Shown here in pieces: positions 17,294-24,880 of a stretch of DNA of 64,000 nucleotides. Within the stretch, counting starts at the first letter, position 1. Every line of letters begins with the position of its first letter. Source of the stretch: Gammaproteobacteria bacterium (GTDB lineage: Bacteria > Pseudomonadota > Gammaproteobacteria > Xanthomonadales > SZUA-36); the NCBI GenBank assembly GCA_030428105.1, contig JAUIBE010000001.1:248001-312000 (forward strand). Direction: 5' to 3'. Both the position numbers and the translations under genes were made by a program. The notes under the pieces are model-generated. The model had not been told where the DNA came from, made no database searches, and was given only the letters and a program-made list of their open reading frames with translations.

Positions 17294-18023
17294 ACGGCGG
17301 ACGCAGCGCAGGCGGGCTTGGCAGGCCTGCAAACGCCGCCTTCAGGCCTTCCTGCCAGGCGCGGCGCAGTTCCAACAGATACGCGTTGTCTTCCGATAGC
17401 GTCAGGCGTTCGTTGAAGCGCCCGCTGTCCGCGGTGTAGGTAAGCAACTCGATCGGCGGCCCTACCGAGATGTTGCTGCGCATGGTGGAGTCCATCGAAA
17501 CCAACGCGCAGCGGGCAGCCACTTCCAAGGACAGGTCCTCGCTGACAATACGGTCAAGAATGGGCTTGCCATATTTCAGTTCGCCGATCTGCAGGTAAGG
17601 CGTCTGGATGGTGGCGGAAATGTAGTTGCCCTGGGGGTAAACCAGGAACAACTGCGGCGGCCGCTTGCCGATTTGACCGCCGACAATAAACGAGGCGTCG
17701 GCGCTGAAATCATCGTTGGCGGATTCATGCTTGCGCTGCTCGGCGCGGCTCAGCTCGCCGATGTAATCGGCCACCTGTGACAACTCGGCCATGCTGGTGA
17801 TACACCGGGTGCCGCCCTTGTCATTGTCGCGCCGCAGCTGGCGTAGAACAGCCTGGCTGGTGGCCAGGTTGCCAGCCGTTAGGATGCACACCGCGCGCTT
17901 GCCGCGGCCTTCAAAGGTATGCATCTTCGAATAGGTGCTGACCTGGTCGACCCCGGCATTGGTGCGCGAATCGGAAGCGAACACCAGTCCCTGGTCTACT
18001 TTGATGGCAAGACAGTACGTCAA
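17265..18023 (-). CDS. Anbu-type proteasome-related peptidase
   Basis: A 252-residue member of the bacterial ancestral-beta-subunit (Anbu) family of Ntn hydrolases. It begins MTYCLAIKV, so removal of Met exposes Thr as the nucleophile; DSRTNAG (Asp around 18) and the Lys in TYSKMHTF supply the other expected active-site residues. Anbu proteins form rings in the cytoplasm. Here it lies convergent to the ATP-grasp/alpha-E/metallopeptidase operon rather than inside it, with 29 bp of 3' overlap. Length and motifs are intact. The natural substrate is not established. Confidence 0.92.
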   Translation of the reverse strand: MTYCLAIKVDQGLVFASDSRTNAGVDQVSTYSKMHTFEGRGKRAVCILTAGNLATSQAVLRQLRRDNDKGGTRCITSMAELSQVADYIGELSRAEQRKHESANDDFSADASFIVGGQIGKRPPQLFLVYPQGNYISATIQTPYLQIGELKYGKPILDRIVSEDLSLEVAARCALVSMDSTMRSNISVGPPIELLTYTADSGRFNERLTLSEDNAYLLELRRAWQEGLKAAFAGLPSPPALRPPFKLVDTKTD

Positions 18024-18035
18024 AACCGCGCCCTT

Positions 18036-18632
18036 TTACTGCTGTTGTTCTCCGTCCGCAGCCCTGGGCTGCACGAAGTTGATCCAACCGGTGAAGATCA
18101 TTTTCTCATGGCTTTCCGACACAACGCCACAGTGCATATGGGTCAGGTCGGGGGGCCACAGCAATAAGTTACCCTTGATGCATTCGGTTTCTACCCCCTG
18201 GTGCGGGAAACGCGTCCCGCCGCCGGGGGTATCGGTGAGGTACATCATCCACACCAGCGCCCGGTTGCAGAAGAAAAGCTGGTCACGCTCGCAGTGAACG
18301 GCCGGGTAGCCGCCACCCTTTGGATACCACTGGATGTTGCACACCTCTGCCACGCCCAGCGGCCCCATGGCGCTACCGCCAGCCTGGTAGTAATACTTCT
18401 CCACGTACTCGTCGACGTGCTGGAGCAACACGCGGAAAAAGCCGTCGAAGTAATGGTAGGCGCTCATCGGCAGGCTGAGGTCCAGCGAATCCTTCATGCT
18501 TTTATCAATCCGGTGGTCTTTTCCCAGCTTGCCAGGCTGGGCGAAGTGCTTGTTCTTTTCAAAGAACTCGACGATCCGGTCACAGATCGCATGATCCACC
18601 TGGTAGGTCTCTATGAAAGAGTGGTCACTCAT
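18036..18632 (-). CDS. 2-oxoglutarate/Fe(II)-dependent oxygenase, prolyl-4-hydroxylase-like
   Basis: A 198-residue double-stranded beta-helix oxygenase. The segment WYPKGGGYPAVHCERD holds the first metal ligands; the spacing gives H113-C-E115, so Glu appears where most relatives have Asp. TPGGGTRFPHQG, then KGNLLLWPP with distal His in THMHCG (164 or 166) and a basic residue in HEKMIFTGW complete the site. It lies 3 bp after the sulfatase stop and 12 bp before the Anbu start, all on the minus strand, so the three may share a transcript. The substrate is unknown. Confidence 0.85.
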   Translation of the reverse strand: MSDHSFIETYQVDHAICDRIVEFFEKNKHFAQPGKLGKDHRIDKSMKDSLDLSLPMSAYHYFDGFFRVLLQHVDEYVEKYYYQAGGSAMGPLGVAEVCNIQWYPKGGGYPAVHCERDQLFFCNRALVWMMYLTDTPGGGTRFPHQGVETECIKGNLLLWPPDLTHMHCGVVSESHEKMIFTGWINFVQPRAADGEQQQ

Positions 18633-18635
18633 TCC

Positions 18636-21600
18636 TCATTTCTCGTTGCTGGCGACCTGCGGCGTACGGTTCACCGGCGTGATCTCATCGCCACGCGCAC
18701 GCACCTGGCGCACCAGTTCGTTATTGCTTCCGTAGTCTTCTACTGACCCGCCGGGGCTGCCATAGAACACGTTGTCGCGGGCATTGTCACCGTAGTAAAG
18801 CGCTGCGCGGTCCGTTTGCAGCCCTTCCAGGTTGTTGCCGCGGAACACGTTGCCACGGCCGCGGTTGACCAGGTCCATCGCCTCGCCGGGGTTGAAACCG
18901 GTAAAGTCGAAGTCGGAAAACGCGATGCCCAGGTAGGCTGTGCCTTCAAACACATTATCGCGAATATCTGCGTTGCGCAGGTAAAACGGGCCAAACAGGC
19001 CGGGGGTGCCGGCCCAGCCGCCCAGCAGACCGGCGTACTGGCCATCCATGCTGCAGTGGTTGTCGCTGATCAACACCGAGCCTTCCGGGTTTACCAGGCC
19101 GGGCATGATGCATACCGCCGAGGATTCACCCCACATCCGCACCTGGTTGCCGGAAATAATCAGTTGGGCAGCTTCCGCCGCCGCCACTTTCAGCGATGCC
19201 GGATGGCCGCCGGGTATTTCCAGCCGGGGCGCCACCGTAAGCGGCGCACGGTCGGAAATGGCCGCGTCGGTAATAATGTCGTTACCGGAAATGTTGACCA
19301 CGGCCGCCGGGTTGGCGCAGCTTTCAATCTCGATCGACTCACCACGGGTATAAACCGTGTTGTTGAGGATATCGATGCGGTCGAATCGACAACGCAGCAG
19401 CGAAATGCCATTGTCATCGCCGATTTCGAACGGCTCGTCCCGGTTATCGATGTGATTGCCCATGGCCAGGAAATCACCCGCGTGCGGGGCATTTTCCGGG
19501 TCGTCGCTGCCGGGCGCAAAGCCCGCCGCGGCCAGCGCAAAGCGATGACTAGCGCCGTCAATAAAGAACGCGCTGTAGCCGGTGACCCGGTTATTGACCA
19601 GTTCAACCTTGCCGCTGACCCTGGTGACATCCACCGCCAGCCCCTGGCCGCCGTTGAACCACAGGTTTTCCACCCGGATCACGCCGCTGCCATCGCTGTA
19701 GTCGCTGATCACCAGCGGTGAAATGCCTGCGTTGTGCAACATGGCCGCGCGTGGCGATGTGGGGTTGTCCGGGCCGGTTGGGTCAATGGCCCCTTCCAGG
19801 ATGACTGGACCGTGGATATTGATGCAGAACGAGCAGCCGCCCAGATCAAATGCACCCTCCAGCACCACCCGACCACCGTTGGGGTCGAGGCTGGCCAGGT
19901 CGATTGCCGCCTGGATGGCTTGCGTGTCGGTTTCAGGATCATCCTGCCCCATCACTTGCACCGGGCAGGGCTCGCCACGGTTGGCGCGGCGAATATCACT
20001 CATCGCCACGCGATCCTGGTCGTTGACCACCATGTTGCCGTCGAGGTCGGCCGCGCACAGGCGTACGTCCGCGGTGAGGTCTGCGCTGCAGGTGTTCATC
20101 TGCTCGCTCAACAGGGCCTCGTCCGCCGCGGTGACGACATTGTCACGGTTGAGATCCGCACGCCGGCAGGCGCCAATGCAGTCGTTGCCCAGGTTGGCCA
20201 TGACGATGTCCAGGTCGGCCTGGTTGGTCTGGCCATCCTTGTTCATGTCGAAGTAACTCGGCCCGGCGCCCATGAAGCGTTGAACGCCCTGCACATCCAG
20301 CTCGGTCACGCGCATATCCAGGTTGCCGTCACCCGGGCAGGATTGTTGCGAGGAAAGCAGCGCGTTGAGCTGGCTGTCCAGTTCAGCGTAGGCGCGAAAC
20401 AGTCCGGGGAACGGCTGCAGACATTCCGGCGCGTTGGCGCAAGCGTTGCCGTTGGGAAGGCCGGGACCGGGTGACTGGTCGTTGCATACCAATGCGCCCT
20501 CGACATCAGCGGTCAACGTGTCTACCAGGCTGCAGACCTCGGTGGCCAGGTAATCAACATCGGAAATGGACAGGTCGTAAAACTGCTGGATCTTGCGCCG
20601 CTCGTAGGGTGGAAACAGCCGCGGATCATCCGACGGCATGTCGCAGTTGTTCTGCGAAATCTCCACCAGCTTGAACTGGCCGTCCTGGACGCTTCGCTGG
20701 GCCACCGGGGCCAGGCCCATCGGGTCGTCCGGGTTGGAAAAAGCTTCGTACACCTGGCAGCACGAACCCCACGCTCCGTCCGGCTCGCCGGGCAGGCTGG
20801 CATTGGGATTCTGGTAATCGCTGCCCGGCCCAAACCAGGTTCCGGTGTTGGACTCGCAGAACTGGCGGGTATCGAACAACAGGTCGTTGCAGAAACCGCC
20901 CGAGATCTCCGGGTCACCCTCATCGCTTTCTTCAATGGAGGCCAGGATAACGCATGGCCACAGGCGATTATCCGGGTCCACCGGCGTGGCCAGGGTGTTC
21001 TCACCAGCCACTTCAGCGTAGTTGTAGGTGCGCACCGGCGCGGCATGCGGTTGCTCCAGGTAGCCAATCATCGGCTCTGAATCCAACCGGTGAGATGGCG
21101 GAACAACCGTGGCCGGATCGATCCCGGCAAAGTTGGCGAACAGGCCGTAGAGATCGGCCACGTTCACCATCGCGCTGACATCGCGGCCGGTTTCACCTGA
21201 AACCAGCGGGCCCGCCACCACCAGCGGAACCAGCACGCCGGTCTGGAATACCGAACCCTTGGCGCGCGTGGGGTCGTAGGGCAAGCGGACACTGGGGGCA
21301 AAGGAGCCATTGTCGCCCACGATCACGAGCATCGTGTTGTGCTCGTCCAGCTGCAGCGCAGCAATGCCTCCGAAGGAATCCAGCGTAGCCAGGCCAAGGT
21401 CCTGCAACAGGATGGCAATTTCGCGGTCGACCGAGGTGAACATGCCGTCCAGCATCGGGAAGGTGTCTTCGAATCGGCGCACCTCGTCGCCCTGGCAGGC
21501 GCGCGCATCAATCGGGTCGCGCGAATCCACGGTTGGCGGTTGCTGGTAAGGAGTGTGAATGGCGTTGTAGCTGACGGTCAGCATGCGCGGCCCATCCTGG

Positions 21601-22553
21601 GCATTCCACCATTCCACGCCGCTGTCGGTTTGCGACTCGGACATGTAGTCGCGCACCAGCGGTGGCTCCTGCGTGGAAGCACCGGGGCAGCTCAGGTTCG
21701 CGCAGCCCTCACCCGTTGAAGAACAGCTGGTGGGCGCAGGCAGCGCACCCACGTTCAATGTTTCCGGCCACACGTAGTAGCCATTGGAGCGCTCGAAATC
21801 GAAATCGGCCGGGGGCTCAGCCTGGCAGGCAGCGCTGGGGTCGAGCAAACCGCCTTGCTGCAGGCACTGTTTGCCCGTCAAGCCAGCCTGGCAGGCTCCA
21901 GCCTGGAAATAGCAGGCTCCGGTCACCGGGATGCCGGCGATTTCATCGCGGACAAAACCGCAATCGTAGCTACCCGGCTCATAGGCCAGTCGACCGGCCT
22001 GGGTATCAATGGCGGGCGGTCCCGCTTCCATGTTTCCGCGGAAGTAATCGAAGCCGCGCGTGGCTGGCGAGCAGCTTCCCGAGGGGTTGACGTTGCCCAT
22101 GTGGTATTTACCGACCATGGCGGAGCGATACCCGGCGGTGCTTAACAGGCGCGGCACCGTTACTTCGTACGGCGAAACCTGCGCCTGCGGCAGCATATTG
22201 GGTATCAACGCAGTGGTAACGCCGGTCCGCAGCCCCCAGCGGCCAGTGAAAAAGGCCGAACGGCTGGGTGAACATTCGGGTGTCGCCCAGGCGTTGGAGA
22301 AACGCACCCCTTCCGCGGCGATGGCGTCGATGTTGGGCGTTTCAGGGGCCTCCGCACCGCCATTGCCAAACAGGGTGAACTGGTCGATACCTGCATCATC
22401 GAGGATGACAAAGAGGATATCGGGGGGCGCATCATCCTCCTGGGCCAACAGCGCAAGCGGCAGCGCGAGCAGCCCCAGGGCTACAAGCACCGCGAAGCAC
22501 TGTTTCATCGGGTTCATGGTAAACGTTGCGAAGTTAAGGATTGTCCTTGGCAT
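18636..22553 (-). CDS. Giant exported sulfatase fused to dockerin-like repeats and a parallel beta-helix
   Basis: One uninterrupted 1305-residue frame. A signal peptide lies near residues 13-38 (FAVLVALGLLALPLALLAQ). The sulfatase domain covers about 45-520: DILFVILDDAGID with metal ligands, C94-S-P-S-R98 (the site for conversion to formylglycine), GKYHMG and VIVGDNGSF. Calcium-binding dockerin-like segments follow at about 765-845 (DMNKDGQTNQADLD, DLNRDNVVTAADE, DLDGNMVVNDQD). The last 400 residues are right-handed beta-helix with Asn-rich turns (VELVNNRVTGYSAF, ISGNDIITD, IRDNVFEG). It is probably periplasmic or surface-bound and acts on sulfated polysaccharide; that is inference. ATGs at 22517 and 22508 are alternative starts. 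Confidence 0.87.
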   Translation of the reverse strand: MPRTILNFATFTMNPMKQCFAVLVALGLLALPLALLAQEDDAPPDILFVILDDAGIDQFTLFGNGGAEAPETPNIDAIAAEGVRFSNAWATPECSPSRSAFFTGRWGLRTGVTTALIPNMLPQAQVSPYEVTVPRLLSTAGYRSAMVGKYHMGNVNPSGSCSPATRGFDYFRGNMEAGPPAIDTQAGRLAYEPGSYDCGFVRDEIAGIPVTGACYFQAGACQAGLTGKQCLQQGGLLDPSAACQAEPPADFDFERSNGYYVWPETLNVGALPAPTSCSSTGEGCANLSCPGASTQEPPLVRDYMSESQTDSGVEWWNAQDGPRMLTVSYNAIHTPYQQPPTVDSRDPIDARACQGDEVRRFEDTFPMLDGMFTSVDREIAILLQDLGLATLDSFGGIAALQLDEHNTMLVIVGDNGSFAPSVRLPYDPTRAKGSVFQTGVLVPLVVAGPLVSGETGRDVSAMVNVADLYGLFANFAGIDPATVVPPSHRLDSEPMIGYLEQPHAAPVRTYNYAEVAGENTLATPVDPDNRLWPCVILASIEESDEGDPEISGGFCNDLLFDTRQFCESNTGTWFGPGSDYQNPNASLPGEPDGAWGSCCQVYEAFSNPDDPMGLAPVAQRSVQDGQFKLVEISQNNCDMPSDDPRLFPPYERRKIQQFYDLSISDVDYLATEVCSLVDTLTADVEGALVCNDQSPGPGLPNGNACANAPECLQPFPGLFRAYAELDSQLNALLSSQQSCPGDGNLDMRVTELDVQGVQRFMGAGPSYFDMNKDGQTNQADLDIVMANLGNDCIGACRRADLNRDNVVTAADEALLSEQMNTCSADLTADVRLCAADLDGNMVVNDQDRVAMSDIRRANRGEPCPVQVMGQDDPETDTQAIQAAIDLASLDPNGGRVVLEGAFDLGGCSFCINIHGPVILEGAIDPTGPDNPTSPRAAMLHNAGISPLVISDYSDGSGVIRVENLWFNGGQGLAVDVTRVSGKVELVNNRVTGYSAFFIDGASHRFALAAAGFAPGSDDPENAPHAGDFLAMGNHIDNRDEPFEIGDDNGISLLRCRFDRIDILNNTVYTRGESIEIESCANPAAVVNISGNDIITDAAISDRAPLTVAPRLEIPGGHPASLKVAAAEAAQLIISGNQVRMWGESSAVCIMPGLVNPEGSVLISDNHCSMDGQYAGLLGGWAGTPGLFGPFYLRNADIRDNVFEGTAYLGIAFSDFDFTGFNPGEAMDLVNRGRGNVFRGNNLEGLQTDRAALYYGDNARDNVFYGSPGGSVEDYGSNNELVRQVRARGDEITPVNRTPQVASNEK

Positions 22554-22786
22554 GGCTGCCCCCCGGTCTCGGTCGATTCATTGCTGCGTCTGCAAGAATA
22601 GGCGCAAGCCACGCGACCATTGTGCCAAACCCATTGTGCCAAACAATGGCACCTCGTGGACGCTGTCCGTTTGGCGCCCCGCCAATGCCTTTCAAGCGGC
22701 TTTTCCGACCCGTGGTTTCCCGCAGGCCGCGTTTTGGGTTAGCATGTCGCCCCGTAAGTCAAACTGACGGCAACCGGAACAGGCAC

Positions 22787-22897
22787 ATGAACAACCATCA
22801 TTTCCAAGACGACCCCTTCGTCGCGATGGCGCCTGTTCACCGTAACAAGAACACGGATCTTGCCGTCTCCCCGAAGTACCCGCTCTACCCCAGCTAG
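22787..22897 (+). CDS. Possible 36-residue leader ORF upstream of the MATE gene
   Basis: An ATG at 22787 opens a 36-codon frame ending in TAG at 22895-22897; the product is His/Asp-rich at the start and Pro-rich at the end (SPKYPLYPS). Only a weak purine stretch precedes it. Two hairpins fill the 99 bp between its stop and the MATE start. It could be a regulatory leader peptide, but there is no homologue that I recognise and it may be chance. Confidence 0.25.
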   Translation: MNNHHFQDDPFVAMAPVHRNKNTDLAVSPKYPLYPS

Positions 22898-22984
22898 CCG
22901 GCCGTTCCACAAAACGTTCGTGCCCGGCTGAAATAATCCGGACTGTAGCCCTTTGTCTGCGCGTCCGGAAAACGCGGACCAAAG
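22895..22984 (+). promoter_or_regulatory. Structured 5' leader of the MATE gene
   Basis: Two hairpins lie before the ATG at 22997. The first pairs AGCCGG (22896-22901) with CCGGCT (22924-22929). The second pairs CTTTG (22951-22955) with CAAAG (22980-22984) and, inside it, GTCCG (22963-22967) with CGGAC (22975-22979) around the loop GAAAACG. The second would lie close to the ribosome-binding region (AAAGAGACTT). I could not match it to a known riboswitch class. Confidence 0.4.
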
Positions 22985-22996
22985 AGACTTACAACA

Positions 22997-24412
22997 ATGC
23001 CTTACACGAATAATCAACAATCAGCTTTAAAGCGAGCCCTGGCCTTTGTGCGCGAAGCGTTGCGCGATAACGAGGCCGACTTCACTACCGGCCCCATCAA
23101 GCGCGGACTGGGCCTGCTGGCCATTCCGATGATGCTGGAAATGGGCATGGAGGCCATCTTCGCGGTGGTCGACATTGCCTATGTGTCACGGCTGGGCACC
23201 GACGCGATTGCCGCGGTGGGCCTGACCGAAGCCATGATCACCGTGCTCTACGCCATCGCCGTGGGCCTTGGCATGGGTGTAACGGCCATGGTTTCACGCC
23301 GCATCGGTGAGAAGGACCGCGAAGCGGCAGCCGTGGTCACCGGCCAGGCCATCTGGCTGGGCGCGCTGTTGGCGATGATCATCGGCGTATTCGGCGCGGC
23401 CAATGCCGAATGGCTGCTGCGCATGATGGGCGCGGAGGAATCGGTGATACGCGAGGGCGCGGGCTTTACCGCGGTTTTGCTCGGCGGCAACGCCAGTATC
23501 CTCTACCTGTTCCTGCTCAACGCAGCGTTTCGCGGCGCGGGTGACGCGCCCGTGGCGCTGCGCTCGCTGGCGCTGGCCAATGGCCTGAACATCATCCTGG
23601 ACCCCTGCTTTATCTTCGGCCTGGGGCCGTTTCCCGAGATGGGCGTCACCGGCGCGGCGGTGGCCACCACCATCGGCCGTGGCGCCGGTTGCCTGTACCT
23701 GTTCTGGTACCTGTTCTCCGGTAGCGGACGGCTGGAGTTCGGTTGGCGCGACCTCGCCATCGTGCCTGCGGTGATTGGCCGCATGATCCAGATATCCATC
23801 GGTGGTATCGGCCAGTTCCTGATTGCCACCTCGAGTTGGATCATCGTGATCCGTATCGTCGCAATGTGGGGAAGTGCGCCAGTGGCGGCTTACACCATTG
23901 CCATACGAATGATGGAATTCGTGTTCCTGCCAGCCTGGGGCCTGGGCAACGCCGCGGCCACCATGGTGGGCCAGAATCTCGGCGCCTTGCGGCCGGACCG
24001 GGCGGAACAGGCCGCGTGGACAGCGTCTCGCTTCAACGTCATCTTCATGACCACGCTGGGCAGCATTTTCTTTGCCTTTGCGCCGTGGATCGTCGGCCTG
24101 TTTACCAGCGAGCCTGAAATTCTCAGCTACGGCATCAACTGCCTGCGCATCCTGGGTATTGGCTTCCCGGCCTACGCGGTGGGCATGATCATCGTCCAGG
24201 CGCTGAACGGCGCTGGCGATACGCGCACGCCCTCGCTGCTGAACCTGGTGGTGTTCTGGATGACGCAGATTCCGCTGGCGTGGTTCCTGGCCTCGACGCT
24301 GTCGATGGGACCCAACGGCGTGTTCTGGGCCATCGTGTTCTCGGAATCAATGTTGACCGTGCTGTGCATCCTGGTGTTTCGCCGTGGAGGCTGGCGTTTG
24401 CAGCAGGTGTGA
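22997..24412 (+). CDS. MATE-family multidrug/toxin efflux transporter
   Basis: A 471-residue inner-membrane protein with about twelve hydrophobic segments in two pseudo-symmetric halves, as in the multidrug and toxic compound extrusion family driven by Na+ or H+. Family-like stretches are GPIKRGLGLLAIPMMLEMG, AAFRGAGDAPVALRSLALAN and the matching second-half ALNGAGDTRTPSLLNLVVFW. There is a soluble N-terminal arm of about 40 residues before the first helix. The gene stands alone with a structured leader upstream and a strong hairpin downstream. Which compounds it exports is unknown. Confidence 0.95.
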   Translation: MPYTNNQQSALKRALAFVREALRDNEADFTTGPIKRGLGLLAIPMMLEMGMEAIFAVVDIAYVSRLGTDAIAAVGLTEAMITVLYAIAVGLGMGVTAMVSRRIGEKDREAAAVVTGQAIWLGALLAMIIGVFGAANAEWLLRMMGAEESVIREGAGFTAVLLGGNASILYLFLLNAAFRGAGDAPVALRSLALANGLNIILDPCFIFGLGPFPEMGVTGAAVATTIGRGAGCLYLFWYLFSGSGRLEFGWRDLAIVPAVIGRMIQISIGGIGQFLIATSSWIIVIRIVAMWGSAPVAAYTIAIRMMEFVFLPAWGLGNAAATMVGQNLGALRPDRAEQAAWTASRFNVIFMTTLGSIFFAFAPWIVGLFTSEPEILSYGINCLRILGIGFPAYAVGMIIVQALNGAGDTRTPSLLNLVVFWMTQIPLAWFLASTLSMGPNGVFWAIVFSESMLTVLCILVFRRGGWRLQQV

Positions 24413-24469
24413 TCGCAGGGGTGTGGATGGGTAGTTCTTACACGGTGGTGTGAGAAATTGACAGGGTGG

Positions 24470-24498
24470 CCCGGCTGCCGCGGTAGGCGGCAGCCGGG
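24470..24498. terminator. Strong GC hairpin between convergent genes
   Basis: A perfect 12-bp inverted repeat, CCCGGCTGCCGC and GCGGCAGCCGGG, encloses GGTAG. It lies between the MATE stop and the convergent CsbD gene. No T run follows on either strand, so it is either a factor-assisted terminator or a transcript-stabilising end structure. Confidence 0.5.
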
Positions 24499-24524
24499 AA
24501 TCCCATGACGGGATAAGAGCCCTA

Positions 24525-24722
24525 TCAGAGGCTGTCAATCCAGTCGTCCAGCTCACGCTCGGCCTCGTCGCGTGACTTGCCGTAGCGCTCCTGGATCTTG
24601 CCTACCAGGCGCTCCCGCGCGCCATCCAGCTGTTCCAGGTCGTCGCCGGTGAGCTTGCCCCACTTCTGCTGGACCTTGCCCTGAAATTGTTTCCAGTTTC
24701 CTTCAACGGTGTCCCAATTCAT
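24525..24722 (-). CDS. CsbD-family stress-response protein
   Basis: A 65-residue hydrophilic protein with the CsbD signature MNWDTVEGNWKQFQGKVQQK at the N-terminus and WGKLTGDDLEQLDGARERL after it, ending in DDWIDSL. I start it at 24722 because of the strong Shine-Dalgarno AGGAGG just upstream of that ATG; the longer frame to 24830 has no family similarity. Members are induced by general stress in many bacteria and are probably small helical proteins in the cytoplasm. The molecular role is not known. Confidence 0.92.
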   Translation of the reverse strand: MNWDTVEGNWKQFQGKVQQKWGKLTGDDLEQLDGARERLVGKIQERYGKSRDEAERELDDWIDSL

Positions 24723-24880
24723 AAATCCTCCTAAGTGATAAATTGCGGGTTTGCCCCTAGGAAGATGCAAATTGCATGCCGGGTTTGCAGGATCGCTCTC
24801 GGGCAGGCCGGTTGAGCAGCCACAAACCAAAGCCGTTTATGCAAGAATGATCGCCACGTTAAAAGGACCTGAGATCCGCG

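Noticed and set aside
22741-22996. Guanidine (ykkC/mini-ykkC) or other known riboswitch before the MATE gene
   Set aside because: No paired ACGR-loop hairpins or other known conserved core could be found; only generic stems are visible.
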